NCBI GenBank assembly: GCA_023055425.1
Contig: JALGPY010000003.1
Location: forward strand, 20,271,001-20,335,000
Origin: Linanthus parryae
Taxonomy: Eukaryota > Streptophyta > Magnoliopsida > Ericales > Polemoniaceae
Direction: 5' to 3'
Length of the DNA stretch: 64,000 bases
Positions within the stretch are counted from its first letter, which is position 1. The number at the start of each line of letters is the position of its first letter. The notes beneath the pieces were generated by a model. It was not told the DNA's origin. It made no database searches and saw only the letters and a program-made list of their open reading frames with translations. Of this stretch, positions 46,656 to 59,070 are shown one piece after another. Position numbers and translations under genes: made by a program.

Positions 46656-48239
46656 TTATGTGCTTACGTCGGAGATAATTTTTAGTTTCTTCACTAAACT
46701 ATCGAAAGCCAGGGTTGATGACCCATCTGAACCACTGGTAGCTTCTTCTGCCAGTTTCTTCCATACCATAGCTTTCTTCTTCAGTTTCGCCCCCTCGTCT
46801 CCTTCCATCAGCTGTCTAACAAGTTTCTCAACTTTCTCGCGCTTGACATCATCATTGTTCATCTCCATACCCGCCCTCCACGCTGAGCATATATATCTGC
46901 AATTCATTGGTTGATCACCCAAAAAGGGCCAACAAATCATGGGAATTCCGGCTGACAGACTCTCAAGTAGGGAGCTCCACCCACAGTGCGTAAGGAAACC
47001 CCCCAAAGACGGGTGGTTCAAGACTTGCTCTTGGGGGCACCAGCTAGTAATGAGACCTCTCTCTTTGATTTCTGCCTCAAACTCAGGAGGCAAAAAGGCA
47101 AAGTCGCCTGTTACAAGATCAGGCCTAATTATCCACAGGAAGTTGCATTGGCTATTAGCAAGCCCCCATCCAATTTCTGTAAGTTGTTGGATTGTTATCT
47201 GTGCAATGCTTCCAAAGTTCACGTAAAGAACCGAGCCAGGTTCTTTCGTATCTAGCCAGTCGAGACAGAAGAAATCTTCCTTCCATAAGTTGAATCCAAT
47301 GGATTTGGACCGAGTTTCTTCTTCATCTTCTTCTTTTGATGCCCGAGTCAGAAGCAACTGAAGTGGGCCAATTGCAAAAAGAGAAGGTAGCACTGGTGAG
47401 AGAGCATCTAGCACATCCCTTTCCAATGCATCAAATGTGTGGAAGATATTTGCTGAAGCTTTCCTTGACCTCTCTATTGCTTCAATGATAAATTTCAATC
47501 CAAAATCATACGAATCCCTATTCCGGACGAAGACAGGGAGTTCTTTCAAACGAATAAAATCATCCTTTCCAGGGATCCAGTCGATGAAGGCATCCAAAAA
47601 CCCATTCGATAGACAGCTTTCATCTGAGACAAGAATTAGACAACATTACAATACATCATGGTCTGATTATATAAGTATCGGTATTTAATGAAAGACTTAG
47701 ATCAAGAGGAAATCAAGAAAACCTTTACCTTGGAAGGGTATGAGGCCTTTTTGGACCAAAACAGGAAGCTGCTGATACCCCATGAAGCCACATCCTGAGA
47801 TAGTCCAGAAGAGTGTGATAGGAATTCCTAGTCGTTCAGCAGCCGCAAGGATGAATGCTATGAACCCATCTGAGACGATACAAGTAACTGGAGGTATTCC
47901 ACTTTGCTTATGGAGCCTTTCAAGAAGGCTTGAGAATGCATCTGCCCCATTCTTCAAAAGAGATTTAATAACAACACCTAGTTCTTGGGTGCTGTAATTA
48001 AAATCTGAAAAAGGTGGTAGACCGTCTGGGATTGTGTGGAACTGGAAACTGGGAAAGTCGTCCAGTGAATGAGGCCCTCTAGCTTTCAGAATGCGGTTGT
48101 GGTTGTGCTCCGTATTCACAAAGGTTATGTGAAAGCCCTTGCGGTGTAGTAGCTTTGCCAGTTTCACCATAGCTGATATGTGACTCTGAGCTGGAAAAGG
48201 TACACAAACTAAGTGAGGTTTAGTAGTGACTTCCGCCAT
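46656..48239 (-). CDS. UDP-glycosyltransferase, UGT85 type, intact (UGT-1)
   Basis: Predicted cytosolic family 1 glycosyltransferase of 492 aa that transfers a sugar, probably glucose, from UDP-sugar to a small hydroxylated acceptor. Exon 1 is 48239-47729, exon 2 is 47623-46656, with one 105 bp GT-AG intron at the position usual for UGT85 genes (Gln-Asp join). Catalytic His20 lies in PFPAQSHIS and its Asp partner in CIVSDGF (about 120). The PSPG box starts WCPQEQVLNHPSLGGF, continues HCGWSSLLES and ends WPFLGDQ, favouring UDP-glucose. Relatives include UGT85A enzymes acting on iridoid aglycones, terpenoids or cytokinins, so the acceptor is unknown. It heads an array of five same-strand copies. 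Confidence 0.92.
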
Positions 48240-48346
48240 CGCTTTGATGTTTGAATCCTACAGGAGTCTTCACTTCTTGAATCAATATAATTTTGAACCC
48301 TATTTGAAGACTTCAATCCGAAAGTAAGCCTCAGCCCTCATAGCCA

Positions 48347-48355
48347 CATTTATAC
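48347..48355 (-). promoter_or_regulatory. TATA box of UGT-1
   Basis: GTATAAATG on the - strand, about 110 bp upstream of the start codon at 48239. Confidence 0.55.
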
Positions 48356-49077
48356 AACTATGGCCTAACTATCTCTAACTGTGGCCTGTGGGATGGGAGC
48401 TCAGCATGGAGGGTGATGGTCCAAATCTAATTTCCAGCAATGGAAAGTTCAGCATTTGGTGTCCGGAAAGCTGCAAGGTTTGTGAGTGTATGGTACAATT
48501 GCTTGTTTTGGACATGTAGTGTGGGGACTGAAATAGGTTGGCATAAATAAATTGATAAGCAGGTTAATCCTTTTCTAGTGCCAAGGCATTTCCTGAAACT
48601 AAGCAGGTTCAAAAGAGGCGATTTGCTTTAACAACATCATTTGTGTATAAAATTGTGCCCTTGTTGATTACCACTTACGACGAAGAATGAAACCGATAAG
48701 CTAGCATTTACTAAATATTTATGCGTTTAAGAATCATAATTCTTAGGTACAAGAAGAGCTTATTCTCAAGATGAAGCATGCCAATAAAAAGGAAAAAAGA
48801 AATATGTTGGCAATTGAAAACTGAACAACCTGCACAAGATAACAAAACTGCAACTTTATATCCATTAAGGTATTGTTTTGTCCTTCTCACAATCGATACC
48901 GTGATGGCATGATCTGTTATGTGTCCTTCTCTCCTTCCATAAAAAAAGGAAAGAAGAAAAAGTTATTTCCTTGCCAGTTAAAAACCACATGCCAAATCTT
49001 CTCATTTGCATGCATCCAAACAAAACAAGTCCCCATCTGATCACCATCAGTTGTTTGATTGACGTCTTTGCTACGCT
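48356..49077. other. Intergenic region between UGT-1 and UGT-2
   Basis: No gene recognised. The frames on the - strand are short and without known motifs. Confidence 0.5.
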
Positions 49078-49745
49078 TTAAAAGTTCACGTAAACAACGG
49101 TGCCAGGTGCTTTGGCATCTAGCCACTCAAGAGGGCCTAGGGAAAACACATAGGGAAATACTGGGGAGAGGGCATCTAGTACATCCCTTTCCATGGCATC
49201 AAATGTGTGAAAGATAGTATATGAAGATTCTCTAGACCTTTCCACTGCATCCATAAAAACCTTGAATAAAAAAACGTGAAATTTGTGGACAAAAGAAGGC
49301 AGGTCCATCAGAGGATTAAATCCTTCTTGACCGGGATCTAGTCTATGATAGTGTCCGAATACCCATTTAATGATAGAATGATTTCATCTGCAACAATCAT
49401 GCACTACCATGATGGTGTCAAAAGAATATGGAAATCAGAGAGTTCAGCCAAATCGTACCTTTGAATGGTAGGAGGACTTTTTCGATCAAAAGGAGGAAGC
49501 TGATTGTATGCCATGAAGTTACAGGTCGAGACAGTCCACAAGATTGTGACAGGAATTCCTACTCGTTCAGAAACCCATCTCAAACTGTAAGATCCACTTT
49601 CATTGCTTAGCTTAGCATGTCAAGAAAGTTTAAGAATGCAGCTCCATTCTTTGCACTTCACAAAAGTCAGTGGTAATAAGAACCACTGACTTTCAGAATC
49701 ATGTTTTGCTTGCACTTCGTATACACAAAGGTTATGTGAATACGA
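49078..49745 (-). pseudogene. UGT85-type pseudogene (UGT-2), truncated both ends
   Basis: The exon 2 part (about 49390-49078) retains GYSDTIID, then an in-frame stop, then ERSRESSYTIFHTFDAMERDVLDAL and DAKAPGTVVYVNF. Everything after that, including the PSPG box, is gone. The exon 1 part (about 49740-49440) retains ITFVYTKC and remnants of the mid-domain with stops. The upstream end stops at an inverted repeat (49701-49761). It is non-functional. Confidence 0.85.
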
Positions 49746-49761
49746 AGTGCAACCAAAACAT
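49701..49761. repeat. Perfect-arm hairpin at the broken end of UGT-2
   Basis: Arms 49701-49722 and 49740-49761 pair over 22 bp with one mismatch, and four more base pairs form inside the loop. The left arm aligns with the normal UGT sequence. The right arm replaces what should be the next UGT codons, so it is an inverted local copy. Confidence 0.85.
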
Positions 49762-49963
49762 GGGGCATGTTTGTTTTTCATAATGCATGTGCTAGATAGG
49801 ATAGGCCTACATATAAAAGCCCTGAAACGAGGGACTATCTCATACATCACACCCCCAGATATTAGCAAGTTTGACCATGTGCTTGTAATGATTTGACCAA
49901 AAGGCCATCTTCCCCTTCTCCTTCCTTGAGTTAAAGAGGATACAATTGTCTTTTAATAACTAA

Positions 49964-52874
49964 CTAGTCGTCAATCCGCGCTATTGCGCGGGGCAAGCGT
50001 CTACTCCCTAAAATTTGGTCATTGTTATTGTTTAACTGGTGGATTACATAGCTTTTTTTTTTTAAAGAGCTTACACATCTATTTGATGCTTCAAAATAGA
50101 ACTTCTGCATCCTTCAAAGAAAATGTAAATTCATTAGTAATTAGTCGAGATTCTTCAATTAATTTTATCAAACTCATAAAATTATTGTGATAAAAAGAAA
50201 CAGTGAGAAAAAGATTTGTATTGTTATAGTCCCGCTCTTGGCTTTGTTATGCTCCTCTCCTTTGACCATGGAAATCCAAAAGATTTTTTAAGCGTCCATT
50301 TCAACGATAAATATCACCGAACTTATTTTTTGTGAATTATCAGTTTAGGATGTACTAAGAGTCATTTAACCTCTGAATGTGGGTCATACTATTTCATTGT
50401 TAAACTGATTTTTAAGAATCCATTTCAATGATATATCTGTTTTTTTAGTTATTATCTATATAGGTTGTAGATGAAGTTGGGGAATAACATGTACTTTGAC
50501 GATGGCCAGACCACCTGTGACAACATCAATCTATTTACTCATAAAATGTAAACATGTGAACACATTTACTGTATTGGCTATTGAACTTCTACAAATAGCT
50601 GTAGCACAACTCTGATTTACGTATTCATTCTTCTAATGTCTCTTTAATGTTTAAGATGCCCAAAAAATTGGCGAGCTTATAGTATATTTGTAGAGAAATG
50701 GTGAACACCCACCAATTTAAAGACTTTTAGCTTCCTGCCTATTGTATGAAGTGCAATATATCTAGTGGACATTCACCTTTCATCGCTTGCAACTTTTTTT
50801 TATTTAGTCATCACTACTCTGTTATTTGGTTTTGCTTACTTATACTTAGAGGTTGTTAAATATGTTCCTTTATTTGGTTGCCTTCCTTTTCAAATAACCT
50901 TATAGGAGAAACGCATAATCGAAATTTATCGATGCATCTGACACATGTTGCTGACTTGAATCATAAAATTTTGAGCAATACAAAATTTTGAATGATTACA
51001 TATCACTTATGTCAAACTTGGTAAGACTTGATTCACGTACAAATGCTATGCATAGCATATGGAGAGAGTACAATTGGTTTCTTGAAAATAAATATTCCAA
51101 AACTATCATGTTCATCTCAACTCCTTGCAGAAAAATAAATCTCATATATGAAAGAATTATAATTACAGGTCTTTTTTAAGGGAACAGGAATCAAATGACC
51201 ACAACTATTCATATATGAAGGCATTGAATATAGAGGTGAAAATTCTGACATGGGAAAGAACTATTCATTAAAAATTTAAAAATCTGTAAAGGCTTTTTCA
51301 ATGTTATATCTGACAGTCGACTTCATTTTTCAAAGAACGCTCTATGATGCTCCAATTGTCGTTTCAAGCATATGGTTTCAAACTATTTATTCAATGTTCA
51401 AGTTATTCGCCAAAGACGACAGAGGAAAGGAATACATCTACCTGGTTCATTTACCTTCGTTTTCATAATTATTTAGTTATCAAGTCATTGCTTAATTATT
51501 CAAACAAATAACATAAAACATACCGTGACAAAATAAGGGACGCTGACTTTCTTTGATTGTTCTTCTATAAAAGAAACAATCTAAGAATAAAATTGTTTGC
51601 CTGGTTGGCAATGTTTACCAAGACCAGCAGTCTTTTTAAAGCTTCCAAAAGTCTAGTATCTTACGACACTCGAAGTTTTTTAAGTGTGCTACTTTTGAGT
51701 CAGTTACTTAGACAAATTCTTGGATAGCCATAAGACAAAGGCTCGAGTTACAACCTCTTCCGGAAGCAAATAAAAAATGTAGTACTTGGAGGAATACAAT
51801 ATATGGAATTGAAGTTCAAATCCTTACCAACATTTCCGGCACTCGCCGTATTATCATGCAGCCTGACATGCTTAATAGGGTGGAGAATAGAAAACATTAA
51901 AGATTCACCAACGTACATGATAAATCATAGAGTATAAGAAAGGGTAGAAAGGGACATGCAAAAATGAGTAACAAACACTTGAATGGAAGAACCTGTAAAG
52001 TAGAGTACAAACAGTAAAATAATATTACCTGTCAAGAAAATTTCATGAACTGGGATGTGAATGAACAATGTATTGCATTAGTAGTAGGCCAAATCCATTA
52101 ATCCGTTTCTGCAAAGAGCTAGATAACAATTTTTTTTCTTACATTATCCTATGAATAAATTGTATGAAATATCAAGTTATATGAATTGCCTACACTTACA
52201 TCAAAATAAGAGCATTTGACTTTATTATTACTCCGTCGATAATTCCTGAAATAAGGTGACTCAAAGCATGATAACAAAAGATGTATCTTCTGGTACAGTT
52301 TGAAGTTGAATATGATAGTTTTTCCTCTCCATACTCTGGGCTAGTATGAAGATGGTAGCTTATGTTGGCACAGATGAATAGTCAAAATGTTTGATTAATA
52401 GAGAAGTTCAAAAGTGAAGAATGAATCTATAATCTTAATTGGATACAATGACACTACATAGTACATACCACTTCATTATTGATGGCTGCAAATTTGAGAA
52501 GGTCAAAAAGGTTATTCCAATGTAGTGAAGGAGTAAACGAATCTGGACACCAATTCAATTGATATTATTTTACTGGTTACAACAAATAATTCAATGAACT
52601 GAGAATCTCATCTTGGTTCAATAAGTATATTAATTTGTTAATTAAAGAAGTTCATTTCTCAATGCAATATTAATTGTCATAGGAAAAATATCTCACTTGT
52701 TAAGATTACATGTCAACAAATCCTACTTGGCAAAATTTAATTGGCACAATTATGCCATGTGTGTGCCAAGTGGGAAAAAGAACTTGACAAATGGCATTAA
52801 AATTGTGATTATGAATTTACACATGGCACAAAGAGAAGCCTATTCCCTTGCTTTTATATATATATAGATATAGA
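49964..52874 (-). mobile_element. Helitron C, non-autonomous, 2.9 kb
   Basis: On the - strand it starts TCTATATCTATATATATA (52874) and ends with the hairpin CCGCGC-AATA-GCGCGG (49976-49991) and CTAG (49964-49967), flanked by A and T. Its 5' 150 bp resemble Helitron B. No Rep/helicase frame is visible, and small frames (for example 50988-51179) are unrecognised. It lies between UGT-2 and the UGT-3 fragment. Confidence 0.85.
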
Positions 52875-53211
52875 TCCTACATCAATCCCGTTGTTTTTTT
52901 AGCCCCAGTCCGCACTTTCAGTCCTAATACTATCAATCCCACCACTGTTAATCCCATCACTACCGGTCCCTATAAATTAATAAAAAAACAAAAAGATGCC
53001 TTCTGGTTTGACAACCTCCATCATTCACAACTGAACAGTATGTTCCCAGATTCCACAAATGAAAACTTGCGGAGTATCTGAATATAGCACAGTAACAAGT
53101 AGAGAGGCCCTAGAGATAGCGTATTGAGTTCACTAACTTGACATAATATTGAATGGAAACCAACCTGATCATGACGAAACCCAGAATTATTCGTACAACC
53201 ATTGTTGGAAC

Positions 53212-53412
53212 TTATGTCTTGAAGAAGCCCATATCTGCAAAGGGATAATTAGAATCCGAATGAGGCAAACCATTCGGAATTATTCGAAATGAAAATCCCA
53301 CAAGCCGTCTAATGAAATGTTGCCCCCTTGCTTTGTATTCGCAACGGTTATGTAAAAACACTCTTTTATAGTGGAGTAACTTCACTAGCTTCATCATTGT
53401 TCCACTATAAAA
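53212..53412 (-). pseudogene. UGT N-terminal fragment (UGT-3)
   Basis: Translation gives MKLVKLLHYKRVFLHN, then EYKARGQHF and IIPNGLPHSDSNYPF. This corresponds to residues of about 23-85 of UGT-1, with small indels. The first 20 residues including the catalytic His and all later parts are missing. It is a separate copy from UGT-2, because both keep the same N-terminal region. Confidence 0.75.
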
Positions 53413-53609
53413 GAACGAAAAGGGTGAACATATACTGCAAGAACTAAATCAGAAATATTACTCAAAATGGTTAAATCATGACATAAGAAAGTTGAACTGG
53501 AGGAGCTTGGCTTATTTCATTCTTTGACAAGAGAATAAAACGGTCTACTATAAGAAGTGTGGCAATTGAAGGAAAGCTAGGGAAAAGAAGTAATTGACCG
53601 GCTTCATTG

Positions 53610-55165
53610 TCAGGTATTCATTGCCCTTACAGATGAAAGAACCTTTAATTTGTTAACTAGATTGTCCAAAGCAAAGCAGGATGACCCATTTGGACCTCTG
53701 GTGGCGTCTTCTGCTAACTTCTTCCATTCTTCAACTTTCTTCTTCAGTTCCACCCCCTCATCTCCTCCCATTATTTCCCTAACAAGTTTCTCCACTTTCT
53801 CTCTGTCGAAATCATCATTGTCCATCTCGATACCTACCCTCCACTCTGACCAAACATATCTACAGTTCATAAGTTGATCCCCAAAGATAGGCAAGCAAAT
53901 CATTGGAAATCCGGCTGAAAGACTCTCAATTGTCGAGCTCCATCCTCCATGAGTTAAGAAGCCCCCCACGGACTGGTGCTTCAAAACTTTCTCTTGGGGA
54001 CACCAGCTTCCAATAAGACCCCTTTCCTTAGCTTCACCCACAAATTCATGGAATCCAGTCTATGATAGTTTCCAAATACCCGTTTGATAGATAGCTTTCA
54101 TCTGCATAAGAAAACCAGAGTTTCTTTTGAATAGGGGTGGCAATTGGATCCGATCTGATAGGATATCCGGCATGATATGGACCTAATGGAGCAGATCCAA
54201 TCCGTTTATAAATGGATAGGATGTGGAGATCACAGGTTTTGTGATCCGAGAAATCCGATTCCATTATGATATCACATATATATGATTCAATATAATGCAT
54301 GTATGAGTAAATTATATTTACTTCAAAGAACATCACAAGTTTGATACTATAATAATGATTTCGCTATGATAAAATTGAACTTACACTTGTGAATAGTTTA
54401 TTAAGCCCTTTTTTAATCGAAATTCATGTTTATTTTAAGAAAAATGAACTAAAGATATTATCCAATATGATTCGATTGATAATTCGATTCAAATCCGAGT
54501 CCAAATCTAATCCGGCCCGAAATCCCAAGGATCGGATATGGATATAGGCTGATCCGACCCAAACCTGATCCGTTGCCATCCCTACTAGCACAACCGTTTT
54601 CAGAAACTATGAGACAGAAAACAATGAATGTCAAAGTCGTCATGCGAGAAATTTACAAATATGAAAGCTTATAAAGTACCTTTGAGTGGTGTCAGGCCTT
54701 TTTGAACCAAGCAGGAAATTGATAGAACCCCATGAAACCACAGGCAGAGATAGTCCAGAGGAGTACAAGAGGAATTCCTAAATGGTGACCAGCTGCAGAA
54801 GTGAACGACACAAACCCATCTGACACTATGCAAGTAACTGGAGGTGTTCCAGTTTCTTCATTGAGCTTGTCTAAAAGGCTAAGGAATGGAGCTAGTCCAT
54901 TCATTTGAACTGATTGAGTAATAGCATCCCTGTCTGGTATGGTATTGCCATCTGAGACTGCTCGGAACTGGAAACCTGGAAATCCGTCCAGAAAATGAGG
55001 CCCTCTAGCTTTGAGTAGGCGCTTGGGATTATGCTCCGTAGTCACAAAGGCCTTTGAGGTGAAGTAGCTTTGCCAGTTTCGTCATAGCTCCTATTTGGCT
55101 TTAAGCGGGATTTGGTATGCAAACTAAGTGTGGTTTGTGGACCTCGGCGATTAATCCAACTCTGT
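53610..55165 (-). pseudogene. UGT85-type pseudogene (UGT-4), internal deletion
   Basis: Exon 1 (about 55165-54678) begins AEVHKPHLVCIPNPA, then a stop; the catalytic Gln-Ser-His is degraded to SQI, and a frameshift follows FPAWF. Exon 2 starts at 54101 ([18 protein letters not shown]), then jumps by a deletion of roughly 500 bp to [20 protein letters not shown]. The PSPG box reads THGGW instead of THCGW. The C-terminus is otherwise open to 53610. The intron holds a 453 bp MITE-like insertion. It is non-functional. Confidence 0.88.
54132..54584. mobile_element. hAT-like MITE in the UGT-4 intron
   Basis: The ends are TAGGGGTGGCAA (54132) and TTGCCATCCCTA (54584), imperfect terminal inverted repeats of a type common in plant hAT-derived MITEs. 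The interior has GGATCCGATCTG-like inverted segments near both ends. The expected 8 bp target duplication is not evident, so the borders are tentative. Confidence 0.55.
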
Positions 55166-56831
55166 AATACCTGGGTTCTGTATTCTTCAATTTCATTTCA
55201 TGGGACTTGTTGCATAACTTCACATCAATCTTTATAGTAAATCACTTTTCCATAACCAAAAAACTCTCTGGTGAGCTTGGAGTAGGTATAACTTCAAATA
55301 ATTTTCATTTAGATTATGGCACACTTCAACAGTAAACATGTCTTTTTGTGGGAAGTGAGAGTAGGTATAATTTGAAGTTTACTGACGAACACGCAAACGT
55401 ATTATGGAATATACAATTTTGTGGGTCCCCTTTTTTATACATCAATCCCAGATTGGCCCATCTGCTAGTATAAAAAGATGAACTTTCTTCCTATTGCTTT
55501 TTGGACGGCAGTTGCACAGGGGGAGGGTGATTTGTGTTGAACCGGAAGCAAAAACAACAAGATGTCGTAGACAAAACATTTCAGTATTGATAAACAATTT
55601 TGTATCCTGAAATCAAAGATTCATAGGCAAAATGAAGATAAGAAGAGATGGACAAGAAGATAAATCCAAATTTATTGGAAGAAAAAATTGATTGCCTGAA
55701 TGACCAGTATACCACAGGTTTGAGTGAAAAAAAAAAATAGTTCAAATCTGAAATTCTCTTGTCAAAAACTTAGGCTCGACATAATTCAAAATTGACATTT
55801 CAGTGCTCTGATTTAACACAATATTCACTTGGCACGTCCCAGCTCTGTCTGTCTTTCTTGACCCCTTACATAAACTTTGTTTAGGTTTGAGCATAGGTGA
55901 AGAGATCCTATCATCTCACAGAACTTACTGGTTTTAACCCTTCAAAAGCCTCATAAAAACCTTTACTTGATCCTTATTCAGCTGCAACCCTTACTAAACC
56001 ATGTAGTCCAGGAAGTCATAATCTCCATAGATAGTGAGGCCTGTAGTCGAAGATATTAATTAGACCATGGAAGCCGCTAAAACCACTCAGGACGATGATT
56101 TTGATTACTAATAGGTTGTTATCTCTCCATTGATTTAAGATTCTTCAACATGTTACACGGCATTTTATGAGCCTCTACCAATTAGCTCCTCCAAGTATTA
56201 TGTTGGTTCTAAGATTATTCCCCGTGAGATTCTAATTCCACATCACATACTGCAATCTCAATCATTTACAGTAAAGCAATACTTCAAAATGGACTTCAGC
56301 AATCAGAAATCCAGTTCAGAAATCAGTGTGGGTTCAATGTTATACCTTATCGTTGTGTGGAAACAAGCTTTCAAATATCAGGAAGAAACGATGTGGTCGC
56401 ATCCTTGACTCTTCTCTTGTAACTGAAGCATAGGACAAAGGTTAATTGGAAGGGTGATTTGGACGCAGCAATCACAACATAAACCATGAACGCGTTGACA
56501 ATTTTGCGCATAGCCACGTAGGAGATAAAAATAAAAGGATGTGATGAGGCATAACATTTCCCCAAACTCTGATTTCTACGAAAAGCTTTTAAAAAGTAAG
56601 AAAAACAAAATAAAATTCATTCATGAAAACCCAAACTCAAACCAGGGCTATACAGCAGCATAGCCTATGGAGAGATAATAGGAAGAAGAAAATGATCTAG
56701 AGAAGTAATGACAGAAAGCAGTAAATGAAAATGCAAGGATGTTCTTGCGAATAACAGTTCATGGCAAATCGGACCTCTTCCTTGCAATATTTCGAGACAA
56801 AAAGAAAACGACAGATTCAATCACTCCATCT
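55166..56831. other. Intergenic region between UGT-4 and UGT-5, no gene seen
   Basis: AT-rich, with only short frames, none with recognisable motifs. No terminal repeats or LTRs were identified. Confidence 0.5.
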
Positions 56832-58626
56832 TCAGAGAGATTTCAATTTGTTCACCAAGGTGTTCAAAGCCAAGCAGGAAGACCCATCAGGACCACTGGT
56901 TGCTTCTTCTGCCAAATTCTTCCACTCCAAAGCTCTCTTCTTCAGTTTCAACCCCTCATCTCCTTCCATCAAATCCCTAACAAGATTCTCCAATTTCTCT
57001 CTATTGACATCATTATCATCCACCTCCATCCCCGCCATCCACTCCGACCAAACATAGCGGGAGTTTGTTGGTTGGTCGGCAATCAAAGGCCAACAAATCA
57101 TAGGAACTCCTGCTGACAGACTCTCCAGTATCGAGCTCCACCCACAGTGTGTGAAGAAGCCCCCAACTGACTTGTGGTTCAAGACTTCATCTTGTGGGCA
57201 CCAGCCAGCAATCATGCCTCTTTCTTTGATTTCTATCTCAAACTCTGGTGGGAGAACAGCGGACTCACCTATCACAAGATCAGGCCTAATTACCCACAAG
57301 AAGTTGCATTGGCTGTTCGCAAGTCCCCATCCTATCTCAATCAGCTGTTGGCTTGATATATGTGCCATGCTTCCAAAACACACGTAAATTACAAAACTTG
57401 GTTCTTTAGAATCTAGCCATTGGAGACACTCTGATTCTTCTGTCCTTAAGTTGATTCCAATGGCTCTAGACTCACCTTCTGTGATCTGACTCAGAAGTAA
57501 CTCCATAGGGCCTATGGCATGGATGGATGGTAATATTGTTGATAAGGAATCTAGGACATCCTTCTCCAAGGCATCAAATGTGTGAATAATATGTGTTGAT
57601 ACCGTCGTACACCTCTCCATTATGTTCATGCAATATTTTAAGGAAATATCATTATGGTCAGTAGTTCGGACTACATCTGGGAGATCCTTCAGACGAATAT
57701 CTTTCATTCCTGGTATCCAGTCTACGACAGTATCCAAATACCCAATTGTTCGACAGCTCTCATCTGCCAAAAATCAGATACCAAGATTAAGGGGCTGTTT
57801 GTTACCAGCTGATAGTCTAAATAATCAGCTGAAATAATTTGAGAAAATATTTAAAGTTGCTAAAATTTAAAAACTGTTTGGTATGAGCTTAGTATCTGCA
57901 GAATGTGACAGAATCTGCAAGATTGGAGATTAAATAAATCTGCAGATTTTTCGTTCAAAAACAAATTTTAATCCGAAGCACAAAACAGCATAACAAACTG
58001 AATTAAATTAAAATAACTGATTTTAATCAAAACCAATTAAAATTAGGTTAGCAAACATGCACTAATTCTCAAGAAAAAAAAAAGGGAAAAACATTGCAGG
58101 AAATATTATCACCATTATTACCTTTGAGTGGTGTGAGGCCCTTTTGGACAAAAACAGGGAACTGACAATAACACATCAAACTACAAGCAGAGACACTCCA
58201 GAAGAGTGCGACAGGAATTCCCAATTGTTCAGCAACTGCAGCAGGGAATGTCATAAACCCATCTGAGACAATACAAGTAACTTGAGGTATTCCACTTTCC
58301 TTATTAAGGCTGTCGAGTAGATTCAACAATGCATCTGGGCCACTCTTGGGCAGAGATTTACCAAGATCAGTAGTCTCTTTGATGGTATGATTAGCATTAG
58401 AAGGTGGTAAACCATCTGGAATCGTTTGGAACTGGAAACTCGGCAACCCATCTAGTGAATGAGGTCCTCTGGATTTCAAGATGTGGTTGTGGTTGCGCTC
58501 CGTATTCACAAAGGTTATGTGACACCCCTTGTGATGTAGTAACTTTGCGAGTTTCACCATAGCTGATATGTGACTTTGAGCAGGAAATGGTACACAAACT
58601 ACATGAGCTGGTTTAACACCCTCCAT
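56832..58626 (-). CDS. UDP-glycosyltransferase, UGT85 type, intact (UGT-5)
   Basis: 478 aa; exon 1 is 58626-58122, exon 2 is 57763-56832, with a 358 bp intron at the same site and phase as in UGT-1. Catalytic His19 lies in PFPAQSHIS and the Asp in CIVSDGF. The PSPG box runs from WCPQDEVLNHKSVGGF through THCGWSSILESLSAG to WPLIADQ. It is a predicted cytosolic glucosyltransferase with an unknown acceptor. Relative to UGT-1 the mid-region and acceptor-facing N-terminal loops (residues 75-105) differ most, suggesting a different acceptor range. The intron is enlarged by a MITE. Confidence 0.92.
57791..58060. mobile_element. MITE-like insertion in the UGT-5 intron
   Basis: The ends GGGGCTGTTTGTTACC and GGTTAGCAAACATGC are imperfect inverted repeats of the type found in hAT-class MITEs. 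Removing it leaves an intron of about 90 bp, close to the 105 bp of UGT-1. The target duplication is unclear. Confidence 0.55.
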
Positions 58627-58710
58627 TGCTGAACACCAAGCTCTGTGTTTTAGAGTCTAATCTCTACAAAATCTTCACTTCTTGACTGCTATTCTCAGCT
58701 TTATCTATCA

Positions 58711-58720
58711 GGTATTTATA
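58711..58720 (-). promoter_or_regulatory. TATA box of UGT-5
   Basis: TATAAATACC on the - strand, about 90 bp upstream of the ATG at 58626. Confidence 0.6.
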
Positions 58721-58980
58721 ATATCTTTGAGGGGGTGTTAGAGATTTATACTTTGCAATAATTACAAATGTAACTGATTCAGACATCCATGAATATGATG
58801 GATAATATCGATAACAAAAACGGGAAAACAGATTAATGAGAACAGTAACTTACTGCAACTATCCACCAGTTTGAGAACCCTAAATGGAAAGTGGGGTTCT
58901 CAAACATGCTATGGTAATTATAACACATACGCTGGTGAACCAAATTATAGCACCCCTCATATATTTGGTATGGAAACATT

Positions 58981-59070
58981 TAAATCATAAAGTAATTGCT
59001 ATGGTAATTTTTCACTGCTCACATCTAAATCATAAAGTAATTGCTATGGTAATTTTTCACTGCTCACATC
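58981..59070. repeat. Exact 45-bp tandem duplication
   Basis: Two identical 45 bp units (58981-59025, 59026-59070). Neighbouring DNA to about 59420 contains weaker repeats of GGTATGGAAACATTT and ATATGGTAAATT-type motifs. The stretch 58721-59635 holds no gene. Confidence 0.9.

Noticed and set aside
49078..53412. UGT-2 and UGT-3 as one gene split by Helitron C
   Set aside because: Both fragments contain the same N-terminal residues, so they must be separate copies.
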